Program-made: the position numbers and the translations under genes
Shown here: positions 34,260 to 43,137 of the stretch, piece by piece
Position numbering within the stretch: position 1 is the first letter of the stretch
Layout: each line of letters begins with the position of its first letter
The notes under the pieces: generated by a model
Database searches by the model: none
Seen by the model: only the letters and a program-made list of their open reading frames with translations
Told to the model about the DNA's origin: nothing
Source of the DNA: JAUVXJ01 sp964433755
GTDB taxonomy: Bacteria > Chloroflexota > Anaerolineae > UBA7937 > B3-Chlor
Reading direction: 5' to 3'
NCBI GenBank assembly: GCA_964433755.1
Contig: CAYSSR010000001.1
Location: 1,240,001 to 1,304,000, forward strand
Length of the DNA stretch: 64,000 nucleotides

Positions 34260-34996
34260 TCATCGACGCACACGTCTACCTGGGCTCTTGTCTGTTCGGT
34301 TACGAACAGTCGCTGGCAGAGATACGCACAAGAATGGACAGTCTGGGCGTAGACAAGGCGGTCCTGGTGCCTGTCAAGCCCCGAGACTACCATCTTAGCC
34401 CTGCCAACGAACTGGTGGCGGAAGCCGTTAGCGCCGACCCAGAGCGGTTCGTGGGCGTGTGTCGGGTCGATCCGTGGCGGACGGCAGCAGCCGTCTCTGA
34501 GGCTCGGAGAGGCTTTGACGAGTTGGGCGCCTGCGGGCTGTACCTGGACCCCTGGGAGGAGAACTTTCAGGCCAACGACGACATCGTGTCTCCACTGGTG
34601 GAGGTGGCCCGTGACTACTGCAAGCCCGTCGTGATCAATGCCGGCCATACACGGGTCTCGCATCCCGCGCAGATCTGGGACCTGGCTCGCCGCTTTCCCG
34701 AGGTGCAGTTCGTGGCCGGCAACGGCGGTCAGATCAACATCTGTGGGCTCTTGCTGTTCGAGGCCCGGCGGATGATGGAAGCCTGCCCCAACATCACCAT
34801 CCAGACGGCGGGCACCTATCGTGAGGACTTCCTCGAGGAGATCGCCTCCGAGGCTGGTGAGGAGCGGGTGATCTTCGCCAGCAGGAGTCCCGTCTACGAT
34901 CAGGAGTTCGAGATGGCCCGCGTGCGATTTGCCCACCTCAGCGAGTCCCAGAAAGACAAGCTCTGGTCAGCCAACGCGTTGGCCCTCTTCCAGTAG
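34256..34996 (+). CDS. Amidohydrolase-2 paralogue that has lost metal ligands
   Basis: A 246-residue protein alignable by eye with its upstream neighbour: it begins IIDAHVYLG, ends with RFAHLSESQKDKLWSANALALF, and shares the barrel layout. However, the HxH motif is HxY, the strand-6 LGHMGG has become VAGNGG, and the catalytic ASDGP is ASRSP. Only isolated His residues remain (AGHTRVSH). A working metal site is therefore unlikely. It may be a regulatory or scaffold partner of the upstream enzyme, perhaps in a heteromer. The reading frame is intact, so it is not a plain pseudogene. Confidence 0.78.
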   Translation: MIIDAHVYLGSCLFGYEQSLAEIRTRMDSLGVDKAVLVPVKPRDYHLSPANELVAEAVSADPERFVGVCRVDPWRTAAAVSEARRGFDELGACGLYLDPWEENFQANDDIVSPLVEVARDYCKPVVINAGHTRVSHPAQIWDLARRFPEVQFVAGNGGQINICGLLLFEARRMMEACPNITIQTAGTYREDFLEEIASEAGEERVIFASRSPVYDQEFEMARVRFAHLSESQKDKLWSANALALFQ

Positions 34997-35094
34997 CCTT
35001 TTTCACAGGCCACTGTTTCGCAAGAGCCCAAGCGCTGGCTGCCGGTTAGGCCACGAAGCCCTCACACCGCGCTGCTTGGCGTGCGACCGCAGAT

Positions 35095-36087
35095 TCACAA
35101 GAGAGCTGGCACGTAGTGTACCAACGCCCCGATCGTGGCGGGGTGCCATAGCAGATTGTGGCCCAGCCCGGCAAGATGTGTCACCGGCCAGGAGCACTCT
35201 GCCCTCTGCAGTCCCTCGACCAGGCCGAATCGGGCAAACCAGTCCTTCTCCCCCACCAGCACTAGCCCCTTGGTCCCCGCCAGATTCACTTTGGGCGCCA
35301 CAGGGCGCGCCAGGCCCTTGAGGACCGAGGCCATGCCAGCCAGGTCCGAGAGCCTGCGACTCGAAAGGTGCCACAGCCTGACCACGGGACGCAACAACAG
35401 ATCGAGACCCTGGCCCGCAACCCGGCAGCCCAACCTCAGCCCTCTGCTATTCGCTATAGCCCTCACGGGCGAGATGGAGATTATGGAGACCTCTGGACCC
35501 CATCCTGCCCGTCCCGCCGACCTCGTGCCGCCTGTGGGGCCACGCGAGGCGAACTCCCACAAGGCGGCCGCGCCCACGGAGTGGCCTATGCCAATGATGC
35601 GGTCACAGTCGTACAGATCCAGGTGACGCAGTACGTATTCCAGTTGTCTGGAGTAGTGGGCGGGAGTGAGACCCGAACGACGGACAGAGACATCGAGGTT
35701 GGCCCCGTCACGACCCAGACCCGCGAGCACCACACCGATGGCCTCTTTCCCCTTGGTTTCGATGGCATTTAGGACGTCGGGCACCAGGCGACGGCGCGCG
35801 GAAGTGGGGTCCTGGATCCCCCAGGATCCCCTACCACCACCGAAGCCGTGCAGGAAGGCCACGACCACTCGTTCCCTCCTCGTCGCCCGCTGGGTACCGA
35901 TCTGGCCCTCGCTGGGCAGCACCAGGGTCACTGGCGATCTCCTCAATCCGGTCTGTCTCTGAAACTCCTCCAACTCCGATGGGTTCAACAGGTCTGTTAC
36001 ATCAAAATCGAGGACGGTGCGATTTCCCTCGACCCTCCTCGACCTCGAGAACTCTGCTACTAGATTGATGCGCTCTTCGTTTGTCAA
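35095..36087 (-). CDS. Alpha/beta-hydrolase family protein
   Basis: A 330-residue protein with an alpha/beta-hydrolase core from about residue 70: oxyanion loop VAFLHGFGGG, nucleophile elbow GIGHSVGA with Ser170, an acid in VLVGEKDWF (Asp) and a C-terminal His in LAGLGHNLLWHP. The N-terminal 60 residues (with VLDFDVTDLLNPSELEEF) belong to no domain I know. No signal peptide is present. Substrate unknown. The start is TTG at 36087 behind GGTAGG; no ATG or GTG gives a better fit. Confidence 0.75.
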   Translation of the reverse strand: MTNEERINLVAEFSRSRRVEGNRTVLDFDVTDLLNPSELEEFQRQTGLRRSPVTLVLPSEGQIGTQRATRRERVVVAFLHGFGGGRGSWGIQDPTSARRRLVPDVLNAIETKGKEAIGVVLAGLGRDGANLDVSVRRSGLTPAHYSRQLEYVLRHLDLYDCDRIIGIGHSVGAAALWEFASRGPTGGTRSAGRAGWGPEVSIISISPVRAIANSRGLRLGCRVAGQGLDLLLRPVVRLWHLSSRRLSDLAGMASVLKGLARPVAPKVNLAGTKGLVLVGEKDWFARFGLVEGLQRAECSWPVTHLAGLGHNLLWHPATIGALVHYVPALL

Positions 36088-36161
36088 CGACCTACCAGGT
36101 ACCTCCTATCACCTGTCGGCAACCGCACGAAGCCGACCGGTATGTTGCTGAGACAAGAAGA

Positions 36162-36187
36162 CGCGAGGACCACACCCGGTCCTCGCG
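36162..36187 (-). terminator. Rho-independent-like terminator after the FmdB gene
   Basis: Perfect 10-bp stem CGCGAGGACC / GGTCCTCGCG with a 6-nt loop. On the minus strand it is followed by TCTTCTTGTCT. It lies 76 bp beyond the FmdB stop codon. Confidence 0.7.
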
Positions 36188-36231
36188 TTGGTCACCGCAC
36201 AACGGCTATGCCAACTCCACGGACACTCGGC

Positions 36232-36260
36232 TTGACAATGACTCCTATGTAGCCTACTAT
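36232..36260 (+). promoter_or_regulatory. Plus-strand promoter running into the FmdB gene
   Basis: TTGACA (36232-36237), 17-nt spacer, TACTAT (36255-36260). Transcription from here is antisense to the FmdB gene and would reach tldD with a leader of about 340 nt. Confidence 0.55.
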
Positions 36261-36263
36261 GCT

Positions 36264-36503
36264 CTAGGTCTTACAGGTGGCACAACTGGTGGCCGAGCAA
36301 CTGGCGCAGCCGCTGCCTCCCAGGGAGCGGCTGGTCTCACCGGCGTTTCCACCCTTGCTCACCGCACAGAACACGGAGACGGCTCGTCGAGTATTGGAAC
36401 CACCGCACTGCTTGCATGGCACAGGCTCGTCGGCCTGGCTGAAGCTGCGCAGAACCTCAAATGTACTCTGACAGTCGTCACAATGGTACTCGTAGAGCGG
36501 CAT
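36264..36503 (-). CDS. FmdB-type zinc-ribbon protein
   Basis: A 79-residue protein with the FmdB/CxxC_CxxC_SSSS zinc ribbon at its N-terminus: MPLYEYHCDDCQSTFEVL, then VPCKQCGG (two CxxC pairs). The C-terminal half is low in complexity (Gly, Ser, Cys) and ends CASCSATSCATCKT with four more cysteines. FmdB was described as a regulator of formamidase and amidase genes; most homologues are uncharacterised. GAGGAG precedes the ATG, the promoter is at 36543-36571 and a terminator follows, so it is a single-gene unit. Confidence 0.88.
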   Translation of the reverse strand: MPLYEYHCDDCQSTFEVLRSFSQADEPVPCKQCGGSNTRRAVSVFCAVSKGGNAGETSRSLGGSGCASCSATSCATCKT

Positions 36504-36542
36504 TGGTAACTCCTCGCGGAAAACGACCAGAAACTACCACTA

Positions 36543-36571
36543 AGTCTACCAAACAGTTGGCGCTGCGTCAA
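36543..36571 (-). promoter_or_regulatory. Promoter of the FmdB gene
   Basis: Minus strand TTGACG (36571-36566), 17-nt spacer, TAGACT (36548-36543). Confidence 0.65.
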
Positions 36572-36606
36572 ATCCCGGCGCAAGTCGCCGCAGAAAGGAG
36601 TGTCCC

Positions 36607-38049
36607 TTGGACGATCTCTGTGCTCGGGCACTGAACCTCGCTCAAACAAAGGGGGCCAGCTACGCCGACGTCCGCCTCGTCACGACGGAGACCCAAAGCA
36701 TCGCCGTGAAGAACGGGATCGTAGAGGCCATCTCGCTGGACTCCAGTCAGGGGTTCGGGGTGCGGGTCATTGTAGACGGGGCCTGGGGCTTTGCCTCCAG
36801 CGCACGGGTGGAGCGAGATCAGATAGAAGAGGTCACGACGCTCGCTATCGAGATCGCCACAGCCAGCGCCATCGTCAGCGGGGGCCTCATAGATCTAGGG
36901 CCTCCGGAGGTCAACGTCGGCTCGTATCGCACGCCGGTGAAAGTCGACCCCTTCGAGGTATCCCTGGATCAAAAGATCGACCTCCTTCTACGCTGCGACA
37001 AAGCGATGCGCAGGACCAAGGGCGTAGCTGTCGCTGAGGGCAACATGCTCTTCATTCGCGAGGATCAGGTCTTCGCCAGCACCGAGGGCAGTCTGATCGA
37101 GCAGCAGATCGTGGAGACCGGCGTCGGTCTGGTGGCCACGGCCGTGGGCGCAGATGAGGTGCAGCGGCGCTCGTACCCCAATAGCTTCGGCCGCCACCAG
37201 GGCACAGGAGGGTTCGAGTTCATCGACAGGTACGACGTGCTGGGCAACGCCGAGCGTCTGGGTGAAGAGGCAGTAGCGCTGCTCTCCGCCCGTCAATGCC
37301 CCACTGGGGTGACCACGCTGATCCTCGGGCCGACACAGCTCGCGCTGCAAGTACACGAATCGTGCGGCCACCCCACGGAGCTGGATCGCGCCCTGGGCAC
37401 GGAGGCCAGCTACGCGGGCACCAGCTTTCTCACCCCGGACAAGCTGGGCACGTTCCGCTACGGCTCAGACATCGTCAACATCACCGCCGACGCCACTCTC
37501 CCAGGCGGCCTGGGCACTTTCGGATACGACGACGAAGGAGTGCCTGCCCAGCGCACCTACCTGGTCAGAGACGGCATCTTCGTGGGCTACCTGACGTCGA
37601 GGGAGACGGCCAGCCGGTTTCGCCAACGTAGCAATGGGACCATGCGGGCCGACGGTTGGGGCAGGATCCCGCTCATACGCATGACCAACATCAATCTCGA
37701 GCCGGGCGAGTGGGAGCTGGACGACCTCATCTCCGATACCGACGATGGCGTCTACATGGACATGAACAAGAGCTGGAGCATCGATGACAAGAGGCTCAAC
37801 TTCCAGTTCGGCACGGAGGTTGCCTACGAGATCAAGAACGGCCAGCGGGGCGACCTGCTCAAGAACGCTACCTACGCCGGCATGACTCCCCAATTCTGGG
37901 GCTCCTGCGATGCCATCTGCCACAGGGGACACTGGGACGTGTGGGGCACTCCCAACTGCGGCAAGGGACAGCCCGCCCAGGTGGCGCGTGTAGGCCACGG
38001 CGCGAGTGTAGCTCGGTTCCGCGACGTGCAGGTAGGTGTCATGCGCTAG
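36607..38049 (+). CDS. TldD-like metalloprotease subunit
   Basis: A 480-residue U62-family protein. The zinc-binding motif is in LQVHESCGHPTELDR (HExxxH), as in TldD. N-terminal ADVRLVTTETQSIAVKNG and the C-terminal FQFGTEVAYEIKNGQ are also characteristic. TldD and TldE form a dimer of unlike subunits that degrades unfolded peptides, with TldD as the catalytic half. The start is TTG at 36607, seven bases after AAAGGAG. The partner gene follows 26 bp downstream. Confidence 0.9.
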   Translation: MDDLCARALNLAQTKGASYADVRLVTTETQSIAVKNGIVEAISLDSSQGFGVRVIVDGAWGFASSARVERDQIEEVTTLAIEIATASAIVSGGLIDLGPPEVNVGSYRTPVKVDPFEVSLDQKIDLLLRCDKAMRRTKGVAVAEGNMLFIREDQVFASTEGSLIEQQIVETGVGLVATAVGADEVQRRSYPNSFGRHQGTGGFEFIDRYDVLGNAERLGEEAVALLSARQCPTGVTTLILGPTQLALQVHESCGHPTELDRALGTEASYAGTSFLTPDKLGTFRYGSDIVNITADATLPGGLGTFGYDDEGVPAQRTYLVRDGIFVGYLTSRETASRFRQRSNGTMRADGWGRIPLIRMTNINLEPGEWELDDLISDTDDGVYMDMNKSWSIDDKRLNFQFGTEVAYEIKNGQRGDLLKNATYAGMTPQFWGSCDAICHRGHWDVWGTPNCGKGQPAQVARVGHGASVARFRDVQVGVMR

Positions 38050-38075
38050 GACGGTAATGGGGGAAGGACGAAGCA

Positions 38076-39431
38076 ATGCTGGGTGAAGCCAGGTTGAAGG
38101 AACGTGTCGAGTACGCTCTGTCCACGTCGAAGGTGGATCAGACCGAGGTGATCATCGTCCGGGAGAACGAGCAACTCACCCGCTTCGCCAACTCCTACAT
38201 CCACCAGAACGTGAGCAAGGATGATCTGGAAATCCGGGTACGTGCTGTGCTGGACAAGAAGATAGGCATCGCCTCGACCAACGACCTGAGCGATGAGGCG
38301 TTGCGGGGAGTCGTGGAATCCGCGATCACGGCGGCCAGCTACCAGCAGAGGAACCCCGACTTCCTCTCGCTTCCCTGGCCACGGCCGATTCCTCGCGTGG
38401 ACGGTTTTGTGGAGCGTACGGCCGCCTGCACTCCCAGGAAGAGAGCTGAGGCCGTGAGGGACATTTGTGTCCCCGCCAAGGAGCAGAACCTGAACGCCTC
38501 GGGAGCGCTGGCCACGAGGGAGTACGAGTACACGGTGGGCAACTCCCTCGGTGTGTTCGCCTACTACCCCACCACCCTGGCGGATCTCAGGACCGTGATC
38601 ATGAGCGACACGGGGTCTGGTTATGCTGCGGCTGTCTCCCTGGACATCGACGACATCGACTCGGCAGCGGTGGGCCGCGAGGCCATCGACAAGGCGCTTC
38701 GCAGCCAGAACCCCGTCGATGTACCTCCGGGCGAGTATACCGTGATCCTGGAGGAGTATGCCGTAGGAACCCTCATGCCCTACCTGGCCTACATCGGCTT
38801 CGGCGCCCAGGCCCTCCAGGAACGCCAGAGCTTCATGTACGGCAAGCTGGGCCAGAAGGTCACCGGGGAGAACATCACCATCTGGGACGATGGCCTGGAA
38901 CCCAGAAACCTGCCCATGCCCTTCGACTTCGAAGGCGTGCCCAAACAGCGAGTGGCCCTCATCTCCAAGGGTGTCGTTGGGGGTCCGGTCTACGATACCT
39001 ACACCGCTGGCAAGGAGCCAGCCAGGACCTCCACCGGCCACGCCTTGCCTGCACCCAACGACGACGGTCCCTTCCCCTGGAACGTAGCCATGGAGACCGG
39101 CGACGCCACCAAAGAGGAGATGCTGGCTTCGACCAGGAAGGGGTTGTGGGTGACCAGGATGCACTACGTCAGGCCGGTGCACCCCCTCAAGACTGTGGTC
39201 ACGGGCATGACCCGCGATGGCACGTTTCTCATCGAGAACGGGGAGATCGCGGCTCCGGTGAAGAACCTGCGCTTCACCCAGAGCATCCTGGAGGCCTTCG
39301 GGGAGACGGAGGCGATTGGCCGGGAGGCGGTCTTGACGAGAGAGGCGTTTCTGGAGTACTTCATCGGCGGGTACAGCGTTCCGGCGTTGAAGTTACGCAG
39401 GTTCGCCTTCACCAGCGCGACGGAGTTCTAG
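38076..39431 (+). CDS. TldE/PmbA-like protease subunit
   Basis: A 451-residue protein of the TldE/PmbA side of the U62 family; it lacks the HExxxH motif and so is the non-catalytic partner of the upstream TldD-like protein. Recognisable parts are TEVIIVRENEQLTRFANSYIHQNV at the N-terminus (split here as TEVIIVREN and LTRFANS), PPGEYTVILEEYAVGTL in the middle and GMTRDGTFLIENGEI near the end. AAGGACGAAGC precedes the ATG. Its stop is directly adjacent to the stop of the convergent metallopeptidase gene, leaving no intergenic sequence. Confidence 0.87.
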   Translation: MLGEARLKERVEYALSTSKVDQTEVIIVRENEQLTRFANSYIHQNVSKDDLEIRVRAVLDKKIGIASTNDLSDEALRGVVESAITAASYQQRNPDFLSLPWPRPIPRVDGFVERTAACTPRKRAEAVRDICVPAKEQNLNASGALATREYEYTVGNSLGVFAYYPTTLADLRTVIMSDTGSGYAAAVSLDIDDIDSAAVGREAIDKALRSQNPVDVPPGEYTVILEEYAVGTLMPYLAYIGFGAQALQERQSFMYGKLGQKVTGENITIWDDGLEPRNLPMPFDFEGVPKQRVALISKGVVGGPVYDTYTAGKEPARTSTGHALPAPNDDGPFPWNVAMETGDATKEEMLASTRKGLWVTRMHYVRPVHPLKTVVTGMTRDGTFLIENGEIAAPVKNLRFTQSILEAFGETEAIGREAVLTREAFLEYFIGGYSVPALKLRRFAFTSATEF

Positions 39432-39800
39432 TCAGTAAGCCCCAAGCTCCCTCAGCCGTTCGTCCGAGATGCCGAAATGGTGCCCCATCTCGTGCATCAC
39501 CACCTGCCGCACCTTGTGACGAACCTCCACGGCGGTGTGACAGCAAGCCTCGATGGGTCCCTGGTAGATCGTGATTCTGTCCGGCAACACCATCCCGTAT
39601 CTGGACGTGCGTTTAGTCAAAGGAACACCTTCGTACAGGCCGAAAAGGGTCTGGCCGGGAGAAAGGCCCATCCTCCTCAGTTCCTCACGGGCGGGCCAGG
39701 GCCTGATCACCACGTCCACGTTCTCCAGCTTCTCCTGGAACTCGGGCGGCAGACTATCGAGAGCTTCCGCCACCAGCCTCTCGAACCGTGGTCTGTTCAC
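39432..39800 (-). CDS. Minimal zincin-type metallopeptidase
   Basis: A 122-residue protein belonging to the small 'metallopeptidase family' (DUF1025-like). The active site is HEMGHHFGISDERL, i.e. HExxHxxGxxxxxL, near the C-terminus. N-terminal FERLVAEALDSLPPEF and GLYEGVPLTKR are family-typical. A substrate is not known for these proteins. The GTG start follows TGAGGC. It is the last gene of the unit YbgC-mutM-metallopeptidase; 3 bp separate it from mutM. Confidence 0.87.
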   Translation of the reverse strand: MNRPRFERLVAEALDSLPPEFQEKLENVDVVIRPWPAREELRRMGLSPGQTLFGLYEGVPLTKRTSRYGMVLPDRITIYQGPIEACCHTAVEVRHKVRQVVMHEMGHHFGISDERLRELGAY

Positions 39801-39803
39801 GCC

Positions 39804-40625
39804 TCACATCCTGATCATGCTGCCGGGCTGACAGGTCCGGCAGAAGTTGGTGAGCCGGTTCCTGGCCTTGATCTCCGAGATGGTCGCGCCGCAACGGGGG
39901 CAAGGCGAGCCTCCCTTGCCATGCACTTGCAGGAAGTCCCTCACCTCGATGTGGATGTCGTCCCCAACTCTCTCTCGGAGTGTGTCGATCGCTTCCGAGA
40001 GCACGGACCGGACAGCGTTATACAGTTGCTCTGTCTCCTGGGGTGACAGTCTCGGGCGCTTGCGGAAGGGGTACAGCCCCGCCTCGAACAGGATCTCGTC
40101 GGCGTAGGCGTTGCCTATCCCCGCCACCACCGCCTGGTTGATCAGCACCCCCTTGATCTCGCCACGCCGTGTCCGAAGCCGCTCCCTGAACACCTGGAGG
40201 GTCAGTTCAGGATCGAGAGCCTCGGGTCCCTGCTCGGAAAAGCGCGGCACCAGATTCTCGTCTGGTGTCAAATAGACCTTGCCCATGGACTTCGCATCGA
40301 TGTAGCGCAGCTCTGATCCGCTGGATAGGCCCAGCACGAGAACCGTCTTGCGCAGCCGGCGCTGATCCGGAGCGCAGTACTGGAGACGGCCCGCGAGCAT
40401 GGGGTTGATCACCAGCTTGTCTCCGTCCACGAGGTCTACGATGAGAAACTTCCCTCGCCTGCGCAGGCTCTGGAACTGGCGGCCCCGCGAAGTGGCAGCG
40501 AAGTCGCCTGGCGCCAGGCAACGCACCACCAGGGGCCGGAGAACCTCCACCTCTTCGATCCGTTGCCCCGGCAGCACTTCCTGCAAGCGCTCTTTGACCA
40601 CCTCCAGATCGGGAAGCTCCGGCAT
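39804..40625 (-). CDS. mutM: Formamidopyrimidine-DNA glycosylase
   Basis: A 273-residue Fpg/MutM repair enzyme that removes oxidised purines and cleaves the strand. After Met removal Pro2 is the catalytic nucleophile and Glu3 the partner (MPELPDLEV; the family more often has MPELPEVE). GRRGKF-like RRRGKFLIVDL carries the catalytic Lys, GIGNAYADEILF is the helix-two-turn-helix, and the zinc finger is CPRCGATISEI...CRTCQ at the C-terminus. The start is fixed by the need for Pro2; GAGGAGGAG lies directly before it. Gap to the upstream thioesterase gene is 7 bp. Confidence 0.93.
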   Translation of the reverse strand: MPELPDLEVVKERLQEVLPGQRIEEVEVLRPLVVRCLAPGDFAATSRGRQFQSLRRRGKFLIVDLVDGDKLVINPMLAGRLQYCAPDQRRLRKTVLVLGLSSGSELRYIDAKSMGKVYLTPDENLVPRFSEQGPEALDPELTLQVFRERLRTRRGEIKGVLINQAVVAGIGNAYADEILFEAGLYPFRKRPRLSPQETEQLYNAVRSVLSEAIDTLRERVGDDIHIEVRDFLQVHGKGGSPCPRCGATISEIKARNRLTNFCRTCQPGSMIRM

Positions 40626-40632
40626 CTCCTCC

Positions 40633-41040
40633 TCAGTCTCCGAAGGTCTCTCGCAGCTCACGCGGCAGCCGCCGCATGTTGCCCTCCGCGTCCACACAGA
40701 GATGCTTCGTATGGCCGGTGACCAGCAGTTGGCCTGTCTCCTTCATCAACACCTCATAATACATGGTCACAGTCCGACTGCGCAGCCGCTCCACGGAGGT
40801 GCGCACGACTACCTCGTCGTCGTATCGAGCGGCGGCCACGAATCTGGCATCCACTTCGGTTACCGGCAGAAAGAGACCTCCATCCTCCACGTCTCTGTAG
40901 TTGCCTCCCTTCTGCCTGAAGTACTCACCTCTTCCCACCTCGAACCACACGATGTAGTTGGTGTGGTAGACGATGCCCATGGCGTCCGTCTCGGCGTAGC
41001 GGACCCGCACGGTGGTCTCGATCGCATCCTTCTCGCTCAT
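40633..41040 (-). CDS. YbgC-like acyl-CoA thioesterase (hot-dog fold)
   Basis: A 135-residue 4HBT-type thioesterase. VRYAETDAMGIVYHTNYIVW contains the catalytic Asp and the Tyr-His context, and FEVGRGEYFR follows, as in YbgC and 4-hydroxybenzoyl-CoA thioesterases. It hydrolyses acyl-CoA esters; the chain is unknown. The ATG at 41040 has GAGGAG upstream and a promoter at 41079-41107. It is the first gene of the operon with mutM and the metallopeptidase. Confidence 0.9.
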   Translation of the reverse strand: MSEKDAIETTVRVRYAETDAMGIVYHTNYIVWFEVGRGEYFRQKGGNYRDVEDGGLFLPVTEVDARFVAAARYDDEVVVRTSVERLRSRTVTMYYEVLMKETGQLLVTGHTKHLCVDAEGNMRRLPRELRETFGD

Positions 41041-41078
41041 GCACGCTCCTCTGTCCCACGCTGTTGCTTTCCAAGCGG

Positions 41079-41107
41079 ATGATACCACGGCCAGCGCAGC
41101 TTGTCAA
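41079..41107 (-). promoter_or_regulatory. Promoter of the YbgC-mutM operon
   Basis: Minus strand TTGACA (41107-41102), 17-nt spacer, TATCAT (41084-41079). Confidence 0.78.
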
Positions 41108-41192
41108 CGTGGACACCCACCGACGGAGAGGAATGGGCACAGAGCGGGCGCGCTTCACGCCCGCGGGCAAGGCAGTAGCTATCTAGCCCGGG

Positions 41193-42155
41193 TCAGGCAG
41201 CCCGGCGGGCCAAACGGCCCTCCTGAACTCGCAGGAACAACACCCCGCCCAGGATCATCAGGCTCCCGGCAACCTGCGCCCCACTGAGGTGCTCCCCGAG
41301 GAGGAAGAAGGCCATCGTAGCTGTGAAGACCGGCTCCGACGTGAGGATCAAGTTGGCCACGCTCGCCGGCAGGTAGCCCAGGGACACGTTGTACAGCCCG
41401 AACCCGGTCACTGTGGGCCCCGCTGCAAGCACGAACAGAATCGCCCATCCAGCGGCTGCGTTCCCCAGCCAGAAGAGGTCGCCTGCGCCGGTCTCGATGT
41501 TTGGCCACAGCGCTCCCGGCAGCAGGTTGAAGAGCAGCAAGAAACACGCGGCGGACCCGAACGTGTAGAACAAGGTCGTCCACGGGTTCAGGCCGCGCTG
41601 CGATGCCGAGCGGCCCATGAGGCTGTAGATCGAATAACACAGGCCGGAGAGCGTCCCCGCGATCACACCCGCAATGTTGGCTTGCCAGGATGCCGGGTCC
41701 AGCGCCCCGGACACCGCTACGCACCCCGCCAGACAGAAAGCGACCGCCAGCAGCTTGACTCCATCCAGCCGCTCCTTGAGGAGCCACCAACCCAGCAAGG
41801 CCGTGAACGCCGATGAGCAGTACACCAGCACTGTGGCGATGGCTGCGCCGACCAGCGCCACCGAATACGTCCACGAGGTGTTGAAGATCGCCAGCGTGAA
41901 ACCGTAGAATGCCAGATACGACAGGTGCTGGCGCCCCGCCCTCAGCAGCAGAGGCCTTGCCACACCCAGCACGATCAGCAGAGTGAGAGTCACAAAGGTG
42001 TCTCTCCAGAAGGCCAGCACCAACGGTGGCATGTTGTAGACCACAGTAAGGTGCCGGATGAAGATCGCTGTGGTTGACAACACAACTGCGCTGATCAAGG
42101 CGATAGCGTAGCCCCGCGTGACTTCCGAACTGTCGGCCGTGTTGCTTGTCTCCAC
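41193..42155 (-). CDS. EamA-family (DMT) transporter
   Basis: A 320-residue membrane protein with ten predicted helices arranged as two EamA repeats (about 14-150 and 165-310). Typical repeat signatures are PLVLAFWRDTFV, ALVGAAIATVLVYCSSAFTALLGWWLLKERL (read in two parts) and the second copy VANLILTSEPVFTATMAFFLLGE. Members export amino acids, sugars or other metabolites; the substrate is not readable. It starts with GTG and is 42 bp downstream of miaA on the same strand. Confidence 0.87.
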   Translation of the reverse strand: METSNTADSSEVTRGYAIALISAVVLSTTAIFIRHLTVVYNMPPLVLAFWRDTFVTLTLLIVLGVARPLLLRAGRQHLSYLAFYGFTLAIFNTSWTYSVALVGAAIATVLVYCSSAFTALLGWWLLKERLDGVKLLAVAFCLAGCVAVSGALDPASWQANIAGVIAGTLSGLCYSIYSLMGRSASQRGLNPWTTLFYTFGSAACFLLLFNLLPGALWPNIETGAGDLFWLGNAAAGWAILFVLAAGPTVTGFGLYNVSLGYLPASVANLILTSEPVFTATMAFFLLGEHLSGAQVAGSLMILGGVLFLRVQEGRLARRAA

Positions 42156-42197
42156 TCTAAGCGTGTCTCCGCAGACCCGGTGCTTCCAGGCTGGGCA

Positions 42198-43136
42198 CTA
42201 AGACGGCCCGCTCAAGAAACCCTCGATCAAAGCCTGGATCCTCTCCCGAGGCTTTTCTTCCACATCGAACCAGTGGATCGCTTCATCGTCCAGCCGAAAC
42301 CACTTGTACTGCTGCCTGATGAAGCGATGCGTCTCGCTCTTGATCTTAACTGCGGCTTCAGACAGGTCCATCTCACCGTTCAGATGGCCGCAGACCTGCC
42401 GATAGCCCAACCCCGACATGGCGGGCAAGTCGTCGTCGTACCCCTTGGCCAGTAGCCTCTGTACCTCGGCCACCAGCCCTCGCTCCAGCATCTCCTCTAC
42501 GCGCTGATCCACGCGGCGGTACAGCGACTCCCGTTCCATGGTCAGGCCGACCTTCAAGCTCCTGTACGGCGGCTTCTTACGCTCCTGCTGGGCAGAAATG
42601 GGCTTCCCTGTGGTCTCGTACACCTCGAGGGCCCTGACCACCCTCCGCACGTTCCTCGGATCGATCCGCGCCGCGGCCTCGGGATCCACGCTCTCCAGCC
42701 TGGCATGTAGGGCATCCTCCCCATCCCTCTGAGCCTCGTCCAGGAGCTTCTGCCGCAGATGAGGATTGGGTTTCACCCGAGGGATCGCATATCCCTGCAA
42801 CACGGAGCGCACGTATAGCCCGGTGCCGCCTACCAGGAAAGGAACTCTGCCCCTGGCCAGGACGCCGTCTATGGCCTCGTACGCCAGCTCCTGGTACTGG
42901 GCCAGGGTGAACTCCTCGTCCGGCTCCAGAATGTCCACCAAATGATGAGGCACGAGGGCGCGTTGCTCCGGCGACGGTTTGTCTGTGCCGATGTCCATGC
43001 CTCTGTAGAGCTGCCTCGAATCCGCCGAGACCACCTCGCCACTCAACGCCTGGCACAGGGCTATGGCCATCCTCGTCTTGCCCACCCCCGTAGGGCCCAC
43101 GATTGCCACCAGCGGAGAGAGCACTCTCGCCGTCAC
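42198..43136 (-). CDS. miaA: tRNA dimethylallyltransferase
   Basis: A 312-residue enzyme that adds a dimethylallyl group to A37 of tRNAs reading UNN codons. P-loop VGPTGVGKTRMA, SADSRQLYRGMDIGT, PHHLVDILEPDEEFTLAQY, LVGGTGLYVRSVLQG and RDVRR-like PRNVRRVVRALEVYETTG are all present. It starts with GTG at 43136, one base after the rnhB-yraN stop, with GGGGAGTGA as ribosome-binding site, so the two are coupled. Confidence 0.94.
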   Translation of the reverse strand: MTARVLSPLVAIVGPTGVGKTRMAIALCQALSGEVVSADSRQLYRGMDIGTDKPSPEQRALVPHHLVDILEPDEEFTLAQYQELAYEAIDGVLARGRVPFLVGGTGLYVRSVLQGYAIPRVKPNPHLRQKLLDEAQRDGEDALHARLESVDPEAAARIDPRNVRRVVRALEVYETTGKPISAQQERKKPPYRSLKVGLTMERESLYRRVDQRVEEMLERGLVAEVQRLLAKGYDDDLPAMSGLGYRQVCGHLNGEMDLSEAAVKIKSETHRFIRQQYKWFRLDDEAIHWFDVEEKPRERIQALIEGFLSGPS

Positions 43137-43137
43137 G

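Noticed and set aside
38465..39574. 369-codon frame overlapping the TldE-like gene
   Set aside because: Composition (His, Arg, Gly rich) is that of a GC-rich shadow frame; the TldE frame has family motifs throughout.
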